NCBI GenBank assembly: GCA_002402275.1
Contig: DHFN01000140.1
Location: 1 to 19,305 of the forward strand
DNA from: Anaerolineales bacterium UBA4823
Lineage (GTDB): Bacteria > Chloroflexota > Anaerolineae > Anaerolineales > UBA4823
DNA: 19,305 nt
Reading direction: 5' to 3'
A model generated the notes under the pieces. The model ran no database searches. It worked only from the letters and a program-made list of their open reading frames with translations, and was not told the DNA's origin. Every line of letters begins with the position of its first letter. Within the stretch, counting starts at the first letter, position 1. Positions 8,301 to 15,664 of the stretch are shown piece after piece. The translations under genes and the position numbers were made by a program.

Positions 8301-8795
8301 GAGCAGCTCGGTGTAATCCTCAATGTCCGCAAATAGAAAGGGTAGCTGGCGGTAATAGGCGCTGCAGGCTGCCTTCAGCAGCAGTCGGTAAGCTTCCTGC
8401 TGGGGGTTGGTTGATGCTGCTACATTATTGACCAGCTCCACAACCCGCTTCTTGTCCACATTCAAATGTTCATCAAACACGCCTTGCTTGGCTTGAAAAA
8501 GGATTTCCGGCTGGGTGCGCCCGGCAGCCGGCGAAACGATGCCGGTGAAGGTATATCGGTTGACATCCATGAAGCGCAGCGCGCAGAAGCGGTTGAACCA
8601 GGTGTAGGCGGCTTCCTCGATCACCCGTTCTTTGGATTTCTCGTGGATCTGCTCCCGCAGCTTGCTAACAACCTTTTCCTTCTCCCTCACTTCCACGCTG
8701 TCACTGCGCAGCACCTGCTCCAGGCGCGCACCCACCTGGCTCATCAACTGACGCCGCGCTTCCTGCGCAAATCGCTTCAAAGCATTCGTGTCCAA
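5319..8795 (-). CDS. pglX: PglX, BREX type 1 adenine-specific DNA methyltransferase
   Basis: The protein has 1158 residues, near the usual ~1200. The N-terminus MDTNALKRFAQEARRQL is the canonical PglX start, which supports the TTG start codon at 8795; a ribosome site (GGAAGGA) lies 6 bases upstream. Landmarks are TPHWIVRYLV at 230-239, SAM motif I DPACGSG at 297-303, FGVEIDERAGQLA at 337-349 and catalytic motif IV NPPYLSNR at 471-478. The conserved C-terminal segment PIYWMFSSPNGTFNALIYMH lies near residues 1025-1050. PglX marks host DNA at a non-palindromic site on adenine N6 and is also needed for exclusion. Two oddities are visible: an in-frame repeat-like insertion at residues 266-290, and a central part (about residues 475-1035) far more AT-rich than both ends. 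The gene starts 14 bases after brxC ends. Confidence 0.96.
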   Translation of the reverse strand: MDTNALKRFAQEARRQLMSQVGARLEQVLRSDSVEVREKEKVVSKLREQIHEKSKERVIEEAAYTWFNRFCALRFMDVNRYTFTGIVSPAAGRTQPEILFQAKQGVFDEHLNVDKKRVVELVNNVAASTNPQQEAYRLLLKAACSAYYRQLPFLFADIEDYTELLMPEDLLSQNSIRQKVRDVLTEETCQDVEVIGWLYQFYISEKKDEVMARKSAVPSEDIPAVTQLFTPHWIVRYLVENSLGRLWMLNHPESKLTERMEYYIKSSPPEGQSPEHVEGEGQEYIKISSPEEIKICDPACGSGHMLTYAFDLLSAIYEEQGYDAVKIPGLILKHNLFGVEIDERAGQLAAFALMMKAREKDADFFGRGIEPNICVMENISFSEGEIKVYMDKVGRDLFTQDMWFGLQQFEDAKTYGSLIRPQIKNPDFIREKLKAKGIFEDLFLFETNRNVQKALRMAEYLSQRYQVVVTNPPYLSNRNIVDVLRIFLKEYYDDYKSDLFSSFIFRCSTLGKSLAQIGIMSPNVWLYISAYECLRNFLTVDKELQNLIELPLTGFKGATVQICAFNFKNVRNPKGKAGFIRLVNFDGGNKELSSFARKAISNPDCGWFYDTEISKFKIIPGSPISYWISDKTRNIFKTKKIEQISISDGQNKTGNNSMYLRMHWEVSNQSIGINNKWLLYAKGGGFRKWFGNLIDIIDWSEDARNHYRQDNVARIIPEYLWNKKGITWGLITSSKPSFRLLPQNATFDVGGSSIFIKEDFNLDYVLGILNSNLMMELLLLTNPTLNFQVKNIRNLPYFVLSNKQQIIELSKKLQDISKQDWDEYETSIDFSISPLLKSKKNETRIEGAITNLITEWRDRTKSALEFENLINAAINSEFNILKDIDKEVETSEITLFCNPLFIFGNNRKNQELGGLLLNEIIIHFFSYYVGCVFGRYLLDKPGLILANQGNTLQDLLSLVPQPSFMPAKNNVLPILEGRWFSDDIISRFKDFLMISFGDAQFEGNLKYIENAICKDIRNYFLKEFYDDHLRIFKRRPIYWMFSSPNGTFNALIYMHRYTPDTVSIILNNYLRPFIEKLTAYKNHQNQIAVRSDSDQRQKTKAEKEIASVDRMLNELKEYEEEVLFPLAARKIEIDLDDGVLVNYKKFGKALKYVKGLSD
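7926..8000. repeat. Small dispersed-type repeat inserted in frame in pglX, with flank duplication
   Basis: The plus strand carries CCCTTCGACATGCTCTGGGG (7958-7977) followed closely by CCCTCAGGG (7983-7991). This resembles the short C/G-rich palindromic unit CCCTTCGACA(A/T)GCTCAGGG that I recall from many bacterial genomes, where it also interrupts genes in frame. It encodes the low-complexity stretch PPEGQSPEHVEGEGQ in PglX. The segments on each side, EYYIKSSP and EYIKISSP, look like an imperfect duplication of about 25 bases, as expected of an insertion that copied its target. Confidence 0.5.
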
Positions 8796-8809
8796 GGTTG
8801 TTCCTTCCC

Positions 8810-11800
8810 TTATTTAATGCGAATTCGTTTGTTTTCTTTGATGACCTTCAACAGTTGGTCTTTAAGTTCTGTCAAAAATTGCTCGATATCATCCAGGTTC
8901 TCTAATATCGTCTTTTCGTAAGTGTCTGCTACATGCTGCAATGAAACTAGCTCTACCTTCTCGCCTTCTTTTTTCTCCGCCCAATTGATAACCTTGCTCA
9001 TGACATCATTTTGCTTTACTTCATACCTGGCTACCTGGTCGCGGATAACAGAGATCCAATTCTGGCCTTCAATCTGGCGTTTATAATCATCGTAAATCTC
9101 CCCAATCTCTGCTTTTTGTGTTTTTTCCAGGTCTTCGAAATGAGGCAGATTCTGAATATCCTTGGCTAATCTGTCACATCGTAGAGAGGCTTCCTCCTTG
9201 ACCGAAACCAGCATCTCTTTGATATCCGCCTGTAGACCGGTGATCAAGTCTTTGGCTTCCTTCATGGAGTTACCTTTATAACATTCGGGATGATTCAGAA
9301 TATCTTTGATCTTCTGAGAGCGGCCATTCCCGATTGCCTCCAGGTTTGGGGTCTCTGTCGCTATAAATCGCCTGGCCTGATCATAAATATCCCGGTTTGT
9401 GCTGTGCATAAATGACTGAATTGGATCTATTAGATCCTTCTTCATCTGCATGAATTCATCTTTGCGGCCTGGAAGATCGGTGAGGTAGTAGCTGTAATCC
9501 TTGCTGAACAAATCCTCAATTTTCTGAATGGGTTCCTGAAGCGCTTCTAGAAATGGATACTGGCTGTGTTCGGCTCGCAATTCCCTCAGATCACCTTCGA
9601 GCGCAATAAATGCTTCCTTTGTTTCGTTGGCCAGCAGCTTGGGTTCATCGCAGCGAGCCGGTTGGTCAAAGAACTTGCCGAAAAAGTCCTTTAGTCCCTG
9701 TATTTGCTGAGGATTGAAAACTGCCTGCGGAATGACCAGGACATTATTATGGGATTGGGTATTCTTTAATCCTTGTTCGAGTGTCTGATTTTCGAGTGTA
9801 TTTCCATCCGATTTGAGTTCAATCTTCCCGCGTCCGACTAAAATCGCCACAATGCATTGCACGGCAGCGAGATGCCAACCGTACGGTTTGGTGCTGAACC
9901 TGTCCACCAGGTTTTTCATAGTGGTATTCACGCCAATACTCTTATTGCTTTGGATGTACGAAAAGACTTCCATTTCAGCTTCGTTTAAATCCACATCAAG
10001 CATTGCTCCTTTATTGAATTCAAGCAGCCGATGGATATCCTCTTCCTTATAATTCTTATCCTTGATCATTAGGAGATTGGGGTAGGTACGCACGATCAGT
10101 TCATCAAACGCCTTGATAATTCTTGTGCGTGGATCTTCGCCAGAAATCTCAACCAGATTGCCTGAGACAATGAAGTTCGCTTGGCTGATGAGTTCTTTCA
10201 GTTGTGTTTTAATCTGAGAAAACCTCTCGATATTTTGATTGGCTTTCATGGCTAATATCATCTGGCGGGAGTCCTGCTGAGCTGTGGTCCGGTTTTTTCG
10301 GATGAAAGTGTTCGTCTTCACATAGAGTTGAAGTTCCTGCACCAGCCGTTGATTGGGCGGCAGGACCACCATCATTTCCGATTTTCCCAAAGAATTTCCC
10401 TGTAGGGTGGTCAGGTTTCCGGTATTTTCGCTGAATGGCGTAACGAAGTGAATGGATAATTCCTGCTCCTGTCCCATAATGTGGTCATCAATTTTTCGGG
10501 TGAATCGATAATCTACGTTGGTTTCCCCATAACGAATCTTGGGTTCGCGGATCACTTCAGTAAATAAAATTGCATCCAACTCCTTCTGGATTTCACCTGG
10601 CTCCGCATTTTCTCTTTTAATTTCCTCTTCAATATCCTTTTCTTCATCGGTGAGATATTCATAAGTGTCGCCATTGCGCTGAACATATGTTTGTGTAAAG
10701 AGTAAATCCAATGCGACTTGAACTTCTTTCTGCAGCGCGACAATATCCTGTTCAAATGAATCCTGAACCAAGACCCGCAAATTTCGCGGGGTGGCGTTGA
10801 ATCCCTTGACATATTTCACCAGCAAAAGCGCTCTGAGCAATCGCACTGCGAATGGATTCCCAAGGTGTTGATTAGCGTTAAGGATCGCGCGTTGGAGCTG
10901 AGCTTTTAATGCTGTGCTAATACCTTCATACATCAGATCAAAAGGTGCCAGCTGACCCAGCGGCTTATCAGAAATCTTGACCGCAACCTCCTGGAAGACG
11001 CCCAACATGGAGCGCTCACCCACCGAACTGTGCTTGCCCTCAAATGCATTATGCAGGGATAGATTTTCGATTGAGGATTGGAACAATGTGAACTGGTAAG
11101 GAATAAACGGGTATGCATTTGTGAAATGTTTTTTATCCCGGTAGTTTTGGTACTTGGTGGCGCCATCCGTGAAATCAAATAAGGTCCCAAAGTTGTTTTT
11201 CTGGTGATCGTAAATTTCTTCCACTTGATCCGCGCCTGCTTCTGATTTCTTGAGCAACCGCCGTTGAATGACCTCGTCCACGTTCTGGCTGGTGAGCTTC
11301 AACCGAGTTTTAAACCGGTCTTGAATTTTCGAAAAGTCATTGGCGCTGTCTTCATTAAATTGACCGATGACCTTTCCCATGTCCTCCTGCGCGGTCACAA
11401 ACAACCAGGCCTGTCCATTACACTTGGTCGCCAGACTCTCCGCGATGGTCTGGAGATTGGTCATTAATTTCACATTGTTGGCAATATATTGGCCGACCTC
11501 ATCCGCAAAGAAATTTATGTGAAAGTCCTTCCCCTGCTTATTGATATAGTCGCTTACCTCTTTCGCAAAATCTTCAATGGAAAGCTTGTAATCCTGCCGG
11601 TATGCGTCAATGATGTTTTTATGAACATCCAGTGGTTCTCCGGACACTTCGGCGTAGGCTTTGGCCACGTTGTGTTTCTCGAGAATAATTTCCTCGCGAC
11701 CCTGATCCCAGCTTTTGCCGGCAGTTTTTTCATATTCCTTTTTGAAATCATCCAGCAGCCCGCGCCGGTCCAGGACCTTTTCAAATTTGGCGATATACGC

Positions 11801-12271
11801 TTGCTTGCCGTAATATCCCTGCATCTCGTCAAACACTTTAACAAACACGGCCAATAGCGCGTCCGTCTCGGTTTTGCTGATGGTGTCGGCTTTTTGATCG
11901 ATGTTGAATAAGATGCTTTTTGAGGGGAACTTGCCAACTTTTGAAATCAATCCCTTCAACATGGCATTTTCATCACACTTAGGGAGGAAATAATCAATAA
12001 CAGACTTACCATCTACATCATTGTTTTCCAAGAGGTAAGCCAGCATTTTTAACAAATGGGATTTACCGGACCCAAAAAAGCCGGAGATCCAAACGCCATT
12101 CGCCCCCATGTAATCCGTATAAGATTCGAAGAGAACCTCCAGGCGCTGCCCCACTTCGTTCGTAATCACATACTCTTCAATCTCAAGCTTAATCCGGCTG
12201 AGGTCATCTGCCTTGATTACACCTTCAATCGGCCGGTCGATCTTTTTCTCAAATAATTCCCCGATCTGCAT
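8810..12271 (-). CDS. brxC: BrxC, large BREX P-loop ATPase
   Basis: I place the start at ATG 12271 (1153 residues), which gives the family-typical opening MQIGELFEKKIDRPIEGVIK and puts GAGGG 8 bases upstream. A TTG two codons earlier is possible. Walker A GFFGSGKS lies at residues 64-71, and a Walker B-like FFADEVGQY at 254-262. The last ~250 residues are rich in charged helices that could form coiled coils. Length and motifs fit BrxC/PglY-type ATPases, which are essential for BREX defence; the detailed activity is not known. brxB ends 17 bases upstream and pglX starts 14 bases downstream, consistent with one operon. Confidence 0.95.
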   Translation of the reverse strand: MQIGELFEKKIDRPIEGVIKADDLSRIKLEIEEYVITNEVGQRLEVLFESYTDYMGANGVWISGFFGSGKSHLLKMLAYLLENNDVDGKSVIDYFLPKCDENAMLKGLISKVGKFPSKSILFNIDQKADTISKTETDALLAVFVKVFDEMQGYYGKQAYIAKFEKVLDRRGLLDDFKKEYEKTAGKSWDQGREEIILEKHNVAKAYAEVSGEPLDVHKNIIDAYRQDYKLSIEDFAKEVSDYINKQGKDFHINFFADEVGQYIANNVKLMTNLQTIAESLATKCNGQAWLFVTAQEDMGKVIGQFNEDSANDFSKIQDRFKTRLKLTSQNVDEVIQRRLLKKSEAGADQVEEIYDHQKNNFGTLFDFTDGATKYQNYRDKKHFTNAYPFIPYQFTLFQSSIENLSLHNAFEGKHSSVGERSMLGVFQEVAVKISDKPLGQLAPFDLMYEGISTALKAQLQRAILNANQHLGNPFAVRLLRALLLVKYVKGFNATPRNLRVLVQDSFEQDIVALQKEVQVALDLLFTQTYVQRNGDTYEYLTDEEKDIEEEIKRENAEPGEIQKELDAILFTEVIREPKIRYGETNVDYRFTRKIDDHIMGQEQELSIHFVTPFSENTGNLTTLQGNSLGKSEMMVVLPPNQRLVQELQLYVKTNTFIRKNRTTAQQDSRQMILAMKANQNIERFSQIKTQLKELISQANFIVSGNLVEISGEDPRTRIIKAFDELIVRTYPNLLMIKDKNYKEEDIHRLLEFNKGAMLDVDLNEAEMEVFSYIQSNKSIGVNTTMKNLVDRFSTKPYGWHLAAVQCIVAILVGRGKIELKSDGNTLENQTLEQGLKNTQSHNNVLVIPQAVFNPQQIQGLKDFFGKFFDQPARCDEPKLLANETKEAFIALEGDLRELRAEHSQYPFLEALQEPIQKIEDLFSKDYSYYLTDLPGRKDEFMQMKKDLIDPIQSFMHSTNRDIYDQARRFIATETPNLEAIGNGRSQKIKDILNHPECYKGNSMKEAKDLITGLQADIKEMLVSVKEEASLRCDRLAKDIQNLPHFEDLEKTQKAEIGEIYDDYKRQIEGQNWISVIRDQVARYEVKQNDVMSKVINWAEKKEGEKVELVSLQHVADTYEKTILENLDDIEQFLTELKDQLLKVIKENKRIRIK

Positions 12272-12288
12272 TGTCAATTCCCTCGCTC

Positions 12289-12897
12289 CTAAAAATTTTT
12301 ATAAATATCAAACGCTCGATAATAATTGTCGTCCAGCAGCCGACCAAATAAGCTCAGCGATGATCCCTCCAGGCTGGATTGACGGTATTCCCCTGGAAAA
12401 AACATCACGGTTGGTTTTTCTTTGGCAGTGCTCTGCAGGTTGTTCAAGACGGTATGGGAACGAATATATGGAAACACTTCCCCTACACCCGTAATAAAAA
12501 GGATGTCAAAATTGGTATGTTCCATCTTTTTCCTGATGGCCGGCACCAAATGCTGTTCAGGATCCAGGACACTTTGCAGCAGTTCCTTCAATTCGTCTTT
12601 AGATATTGAGGGTTCCGTTTCAATGATTTGATCCCAAATCCCTCTTTCCTTTAATATATCGATCGATAGATCGTAAAGATTGACAATCAAAACATGAATC
12701 CCCTTTTTATCCAAATTTCTCGCTAATTGGTCAGCCAAGTCAAGCATGGCTTTGTTTTCTTCAGGCTTATATTGGCAGATAAAGAAAGGGACTTCGTTTC
12801 CCAATCCTTCCTTATTTAAAAACCTGCTGCTGCTCATAATCTCAATCAAGTGATCGAATCTATTTTTAATCGACGCAGTGGATAAATCAGTTGGCAT
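12289..12897 (-). CDS. brxB: BrxB (DUF1788 protein of BREX)
   Basis: The 202-residue length is typical. Characteristic segments are FITGVGEVFPYIRSH at 134-148, FFPGEY at 166-171 and the conserved tail YYRAFDIYKNF at 192-202, all features of DUF1788. BrxB is a small core BREX protein of unknown biochemical role. It always accompanies BrxA and BrxC in type 1 systems. The start ATG at 12897 has AGAGAGA upstream and follows the brxA stop by 16 bases. The next gene starts within 20 bases. Confidence 0.95.
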   Translation of the reverse strand: MPTDLSTASIKNRFDHLIEIMSSSRFLNKEGLGNEVPFFICQYKPEENKAMLDLADQLARNLDKKGIHVLIVNLYDLSIDILKERGIWDQIIETEPSISKDELKELLQSVLDPEQHLVPAIRKKMEHTNFDILFITGVGEVFPYIRSHTVLNNLQSTAKEKPTVMFFPGEYRQSSLEGSSLSLFGRLLDDNYYRAFDIYKNF

Positions 12898-12913
12898 TTA
12901 AATCTCTCTTGGA

Positions 12914-13510
12914 TTATTGGACAACCATTGGAAAAATTCTCAAGTCAATAATCTCTCGTCGCTTGAGTGAATTAATCAACCTGTTGGATAAAAGTGCCGG
13001 CAAGATCCGTGCTTCATCATTGGTGATTCCAGCTTCCTGAAGCATACGCAAAATTACCTGTTTTAACTTGTCTTTGGTTGAATCAGTAATCAATTCCAGT
13101 TCGGGATGATCGTCGGCTTTTGTGTTGTAGAAAGCGGAATAATCAAAATCGGTTAGCTGATAATCCATTCGCAGGAATTTTTCATGAACCACTTCAACTG
13201 CAAAGTCATGGATGAATTGGTAATAAGAGCAGACATTGAACCAAAGCAAATATTTCTGCTCCTGCAAATCGCCTTCAACCAGTAACTCCAATTCATCATC
13301 AGTGAGCACCTGCAATCTTTGGGATAGTTCCTGATAGGTTCTTTTCGCCCGGCTGGCAGTCCTGGATTGGAGAAGGTTATCTTTTTCAATCTCTCTTTTG
13401 GTTGCTTCCCAATCCTTAACTTTCAAATAAACCTCAGCAATCGTTCTTGATTCCTGAAGTTTCAAACTTGCAGCTGTAAAGGATAACTTGTATCTGGCAG
13501 GTTTAATCAT
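12914..13510 (-). CDS. brxA: BrxA (DUF1819 protein of BREX)
   Basis: The 198-residue protein opens with RYKLSFTAASLKLQESRTIA, typical of DUF1819, and has the conserved YLLWFNVCSYYQFIHDFA region at 87-104. Its C-terminal part, QEAGITNDEARILPALLSNR, also fits. BrxA has a DNA-binding fold resembling NusB; it is a core component in type 1 BREX. The start ATG at 13510 lies 3 bases after the stop of the small HTH gene and has no clear ribosome site of its own, so translation is probably coupled to that gene. This ties the HTH protein to the BREX operon. Confidence 0.94.
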   Translation of the reverse strand: MIKPARYKLSFTAASLKLQESRTIAEVYLKVKDWEATKREIEKDNLLQSRTASRAKRTYQELSQRLQVLTDDELELLVEGDLQEQKYLLWFNVCSYYQFIHDFAVEVVHEKFLRMDYQLTDFDYSAFYNTKADDHPELELITDSTKDKLKQVILRMLQEAGITNDEARILPALLSNRLINSLKRREIIDLRIFPMVVQ

Positions 13511-13513
13511 CTA

Positions 13514-13735
13514 TTATTGCTTTTGGGCTTTCTTGGGAGGTCTCCCCCCCTTATCCTTTGGTGTGATTTTATATTCGTGTACCGATGCTGGATCCAATAA
13601 ATAATATTTTACAGGCGCATCCTGAAGATCCGCGACCAAGCGCTCCTGGCGTATCAATCTCTGCACATAACTCTTGGTGCAACCGAGTATTTCAGCTGCC
13701 TCCGCAACCGTAATGGTGAGATTCTCCCTCATCAT
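13514..13735 (-). CDS. Small HTH protein with AT-hook-like tail, head of BREX operon
   Basis: With a start at ATG 13735 (or 13732) the protein has 73 (or 72) residues. Residues 8-32 (TVAEAAEILGCTKSYVQRLI core) form a MerR/excisionase-like helix-turn-helix, and the tail has GGRPPKK at 63-69, an AT-hook core. The frame is open up to an ATG at 13870, but that longer form would translate through the palindrome and the -10 element, so I reject it. A -10 TATAAT ends 3 bases before the ATG, which suggests a leaderless transcript. The gene is 3 bases from brxA and is likely the operon regulator, replacing the WYL-domain BrxR of other BREX loci. An excisionase-like role for the island is an alternative. 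Confidence 0.78.
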   Translation of the reverse strand: MMRENLTITVAEAAEILGCTKSYVQRLIRQERLVADLQDAPVKYYLLDPASVHEYKITPKDKGGRPPKKAQKQ

Positions 13736-13738
13736 TTC

Positions 13739-13766
13739 ATTATATAACAAGGAACCTGTTTGTGAA
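13739..13766 (-). promoter_or_regulatory. Candidate promoter of HTH-brxABC-pglX operon
   Basis: On the minus strand TTCACA (13766-13761, one base from the -35 consensus) is followed by a 16-base spacer and TATAAT (13744-13739). The expected start site falls at or next to the ATG codons at 13735/13732, so the message would have almost no leader. The palindrome at 13753-13778 covers the -35 element. Confidence 0.6.
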
Positions 13767-13778
13767 TACAAACAGGTT
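13753..13778. promoter_or_regulatory. Perfect palindrome over -35 of BREX operon, likely operator
   Basis: AACCTGTTTGT and ACAAACAGGTT form perfect 11-base arms around GAAT. The site overlaps the -35 of the operon promoter and lies 17 bases before the HTH start codon. It resembles the palindrome at 17182-17207 (shared AACCT...AGGTT ends, TTTGT core). The small HTH protein is the obvious candidate to bind it; that is inference. Confidence 0.65.
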
Positions 13779-13952
13779 ATTTTTACGGTTTCGGGGAAAA
13801 TAAAATGTCTGAAAAAATACTTGGTCTTAATTAATTTTGGTACAAATGCTATTTGACAAAATATTTTCAAGTTTCAAGGAAACCTAATAGGATATACCAG
13901 AAATTTTTTATGTTAAGAATCACCATAGAACCCCTACTGTTCAATTTCTGAT

Positions 13953-13974
13953 ATTCGGGGAAATTTACCCGAAT
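13953..13974. other. Weak hairpin between HGG-motif gene and BREX operon
   Basis: ATTCGGG and CCCGAAT form 7-base arms with an 8-base loop. It lies 24 bases after the stop of the HGG-motif gene. Neither strand has a clear T-run after it, so it is not a standard intrinsic terminator. It may be an inefficient terminator or a binding site. I see nothing else in the interval 13736-13997 apart from the promoter and operator. Confidence 0.35.
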
Positions 13975-13997
13975 TATTAAATTTCATCACCATTTTT

Positions 13998-14552
13998 CTA
14001 ATCCAGGAGTGCTTCGATATCTTTCATTATTGCTCCAAGGATCTGCTTGTCCAAAATATGATTCTTGATAATATTTGATATCCTAACTATTAAGGTATAA
14101 GCTTCTTCATTTGTGATAAATTGTTTCATAGCTGCTAATCGCTTAAATTCCGCATTCACCAGTCGCCTCTTCAAATCCATCGACCGGCTGATTTTCCGCC
14201 ACAATTTTGGATCATCTTGTGAGACTTCCCCCGATTTCATACTACCCAACAGTTCAATCAGATGTGCATCATTTAATGCTATTTCATCTCGCAAGGAAAT
14301 TAAATCCTTATCTACAATGGTTTCCTGATAATGAGTTCTTACTTTTTCTGGGAGATACTTGGAATATTTTCCTGTCTTGAACCTGGGAGAGGCAATACCT
14401 TTAAGGCTTTTTCCACCATGGAGCCGACAACGCCCATTAGCCATAGGAAATGTTCTACAAGGCGTTCCGGAGCGCGTTTTAGCCCCGCATCTTTTCTTGA
14501 CTACTTTTTCTTTCTCATTATTCATAGAAGATTCAAAGGAATTTCGGACCAT
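13998..14552 (-). CDS. HGG-motif putative zinc-binding protein of mobile-element type
   Basis: The protein has up to 184 residues. The N-terminal part has CGAKTRSGTPC at 22-32, then C42 and LHGGKS at 44-49. Cys22, Cys32, Cys42 and His45 form a plausible zinc knuckle. This C...C...C..HGG(x)S arrangement resembles small HGGxSTG-domain proteins common in phages and integrated elements, often near terminase or integrase genes. The rest is charged and helical, with no further known motif. The function is unknown; DNA packaging or binding is a guess. An internal ATG at 14525 would give 175 residues. No good ribosome site precedes either start. It lies between a recombinase gene and the BREX operon. 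Confidence 0.6.
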   Translation of the reverse strand: MVRNSFESSMNNEKEKVVKKRCGAKTRSGTPCRTFPMANGRCRLHGGKSLKGIASPRFKTGKYSKYLPEKVRTHYQETIVDKDLISLRDEIALNDAHLIELLGSMKSGEVSQDDPKLWRKISRSMDLKRRLVNAEFKRLAAMKQFITNEEAYTLIVRISNIIKNHILDKQILGAIMKDIEALLD

Positions 14553-14580
14553 ATAGGGTATTCAAGGCTATATAGGGTAT
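14551..14580. repeat. 11-base direct repeat upstream of HGG-motif gene
   Basis: ATATAGGGTAT occurs at 14551-14561 and 14570-14580, a spacing of 19 bases, in the 60-base gap between recombinase 1 and the HGG-motif gene. The first copy overlaps the start codon of the HGG-motif gene. It may be a regulator or recombinase binding pair. Confidence 0.5.
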
Positions 14581-14612
14581 CCAGACCTCTGAATCAAAAA
14601 AACCAAGTTGAT

Positions 14613-15548
14613 CTAAAGCCTATCAACAGGATTGACCTTTAAAAAATCTTTTTTTAAGTCGAGATTCGTCTGCCTTAAGTATCTTTTCATCACCTGCAAA
14701 TCTGCATGACCCATCATTTCCTGGATGGAATAGACGTTCGCTCCCCCACGTAAACAAGTCAGTGCAAACCACCGTCGGAAGGAGTGTATAGAGGGTGGAT
14801 ACACTCGTGCTCTATTAGCTCTCCTCCGCATCATGGCTTTCAATCCCCAAAAGGACAAACGACAATAATCTCGAGTGATCCATAAGGCAGGGTAATTATC
14901 ATGTCTTTTATTTAAATATGCTTTGATGGCTTTTCTCGTCCTTGACCCAAAAAAGACGTTTCTTGGCTTTCTTCCTTTACCTTGCCTTATTAATACTTCT
15001 CCCGATAATAGATTGATATCCTCTAGATTAAGAGAAAGAAGTTCCGAAGCTCTAACGCCAGTATCAAGGAGAAAAAGCAAAAGGGCTTTATCCCTGCAAC
15101 CGATGACATTACCTCTTGGGCATGTTTCCATCAAGGATTCTACATCCTTGATATTGACAGGTTCCATGGGTTCCACTGGTACTTTTGGTGCCTTAACCAA
15201 TGCAATCGGATTCTTCCATCCTTCTGGTTCGTATTCATTTTCATACCATCGGAGAAATGCTTTAATTGCACGAAAATAGCAATGGATCCCACCTGCTGTG
15301 TGTCCATTGGAATTAAGATAAATGAAGAATTGTTTAATTAAATTAGAGTCGATCTCGGCGACCTGATCTACGTGTAGAGATTTACAAAAATTGAAGAACT
15401 TGCTCAACTTTTGCTCATAAAATTGAATGGTCCCTTGACTTAAGTTTTGAGCTTTTCTATCAAGGAAGAATGCGTGTTGATATAAATCAATACTTTTTTG
15501 ATTATTTTGATTTGTGGCTATTCTGCTATCTAAAATGGCGTGACTCAT
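14613..15548 (-). CDS. Tyrosine recombinase/integrase 1 (XerC/D-like)
   Basis: This 311-residue protein has an N-terminal SAM-like core-binding domain (about 18-110) and a C-terminal catalytic domain. The full catalytic set is visible: R166 (TGVRASE), K191 (GKGRKPR), H255 and R258 (IHSFRRW), H281 (MGHADL) and nucleophile Y290 (MKRYLRQ). It therefore looks active. Such enzymes integrate and excise islands or resolve dimers. It is clearly related along its whole length to recombinase 2 in this window, sharing patterns such as ETCP...RD(K/R)A, RASELL(S/D)LN and MGHADLQV. Start ATG 15548 has no obvious ribosome site. It may mobilise the BREX-bearing part of the island. Confidence 0.92.
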   Translation of the reverse strand: MSHAILDSRIATNQNNQKSIDLYQHAFFLDRKAQNLSQGTIQFYEQKLSKFFNFCKSLHVDQVAEIDSNLIKQFFIYLNSNGHTAGGIHCYFRAIKAFLRWYENEYEPEGWKNPIALVKAPKVPVEPMEPVNIKDVESLMETCPRGNVIGCRDKALLLFLLDTGVRASELLSLNLEDINLLSGEVLIRQGKGRKPRNVFFGSRTRKAIKAYLNKRHDNYPALWITRDYCRLSFWGLKAMMRRRANRARVYPPSIHSFRRWFALTCLRGGANVYSIQEMMGHADLQVMKRYLRQTNLDLKKDFLKVNPVDRL

Positions 15549-15664
15549 TTAATTTTTTATTATTTTGGTCATTAAAAATTGAAAAGGTCTGAGTGATTAT
15601 TTCTTGGAATTCTTTCATCTTTTTGTGTGTGACTCATCCCAAGTTCGTCAAAAATAATCTATTT

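Noticed and set aside
7968..8921. Plus-strand open frames opposite pglX and brxC
   Set aside because: They are antisense shadows of GC-rich coding sequence without ribosome sites or recognisable domains.
12272..12277. TTG start of brxC at 12277
   Set aside because: The ATG at 12271 gives the canonical BrxC N-terminus and good spacing from GAGGG; the TTG form cannot be fully excluded.
13753..13778. Intrinsic terminator on the plus strand (stem followed by ATTTTT)
   Set aside because: There is no plus-strand gene to terminate, the stem is AT-rich, and its position over a minus-strand -35 and its relative at 17182 favour an operator.
13736..13870. N-terminal extension of the small HTH protein to an ATG at 13870
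   Set aside because: It would encode the operator palindrome and the -10 element, and the added residues show no domain; starts at 13735/13732 fit the HTH domain and promoter better.
15549..15664. Second attachment site (copy of the tRNA-Met 3' end) between the 168-aa gene and recombinase 1
   Set aside because: I looked for the tRNA end sequence here and found no convincing match.
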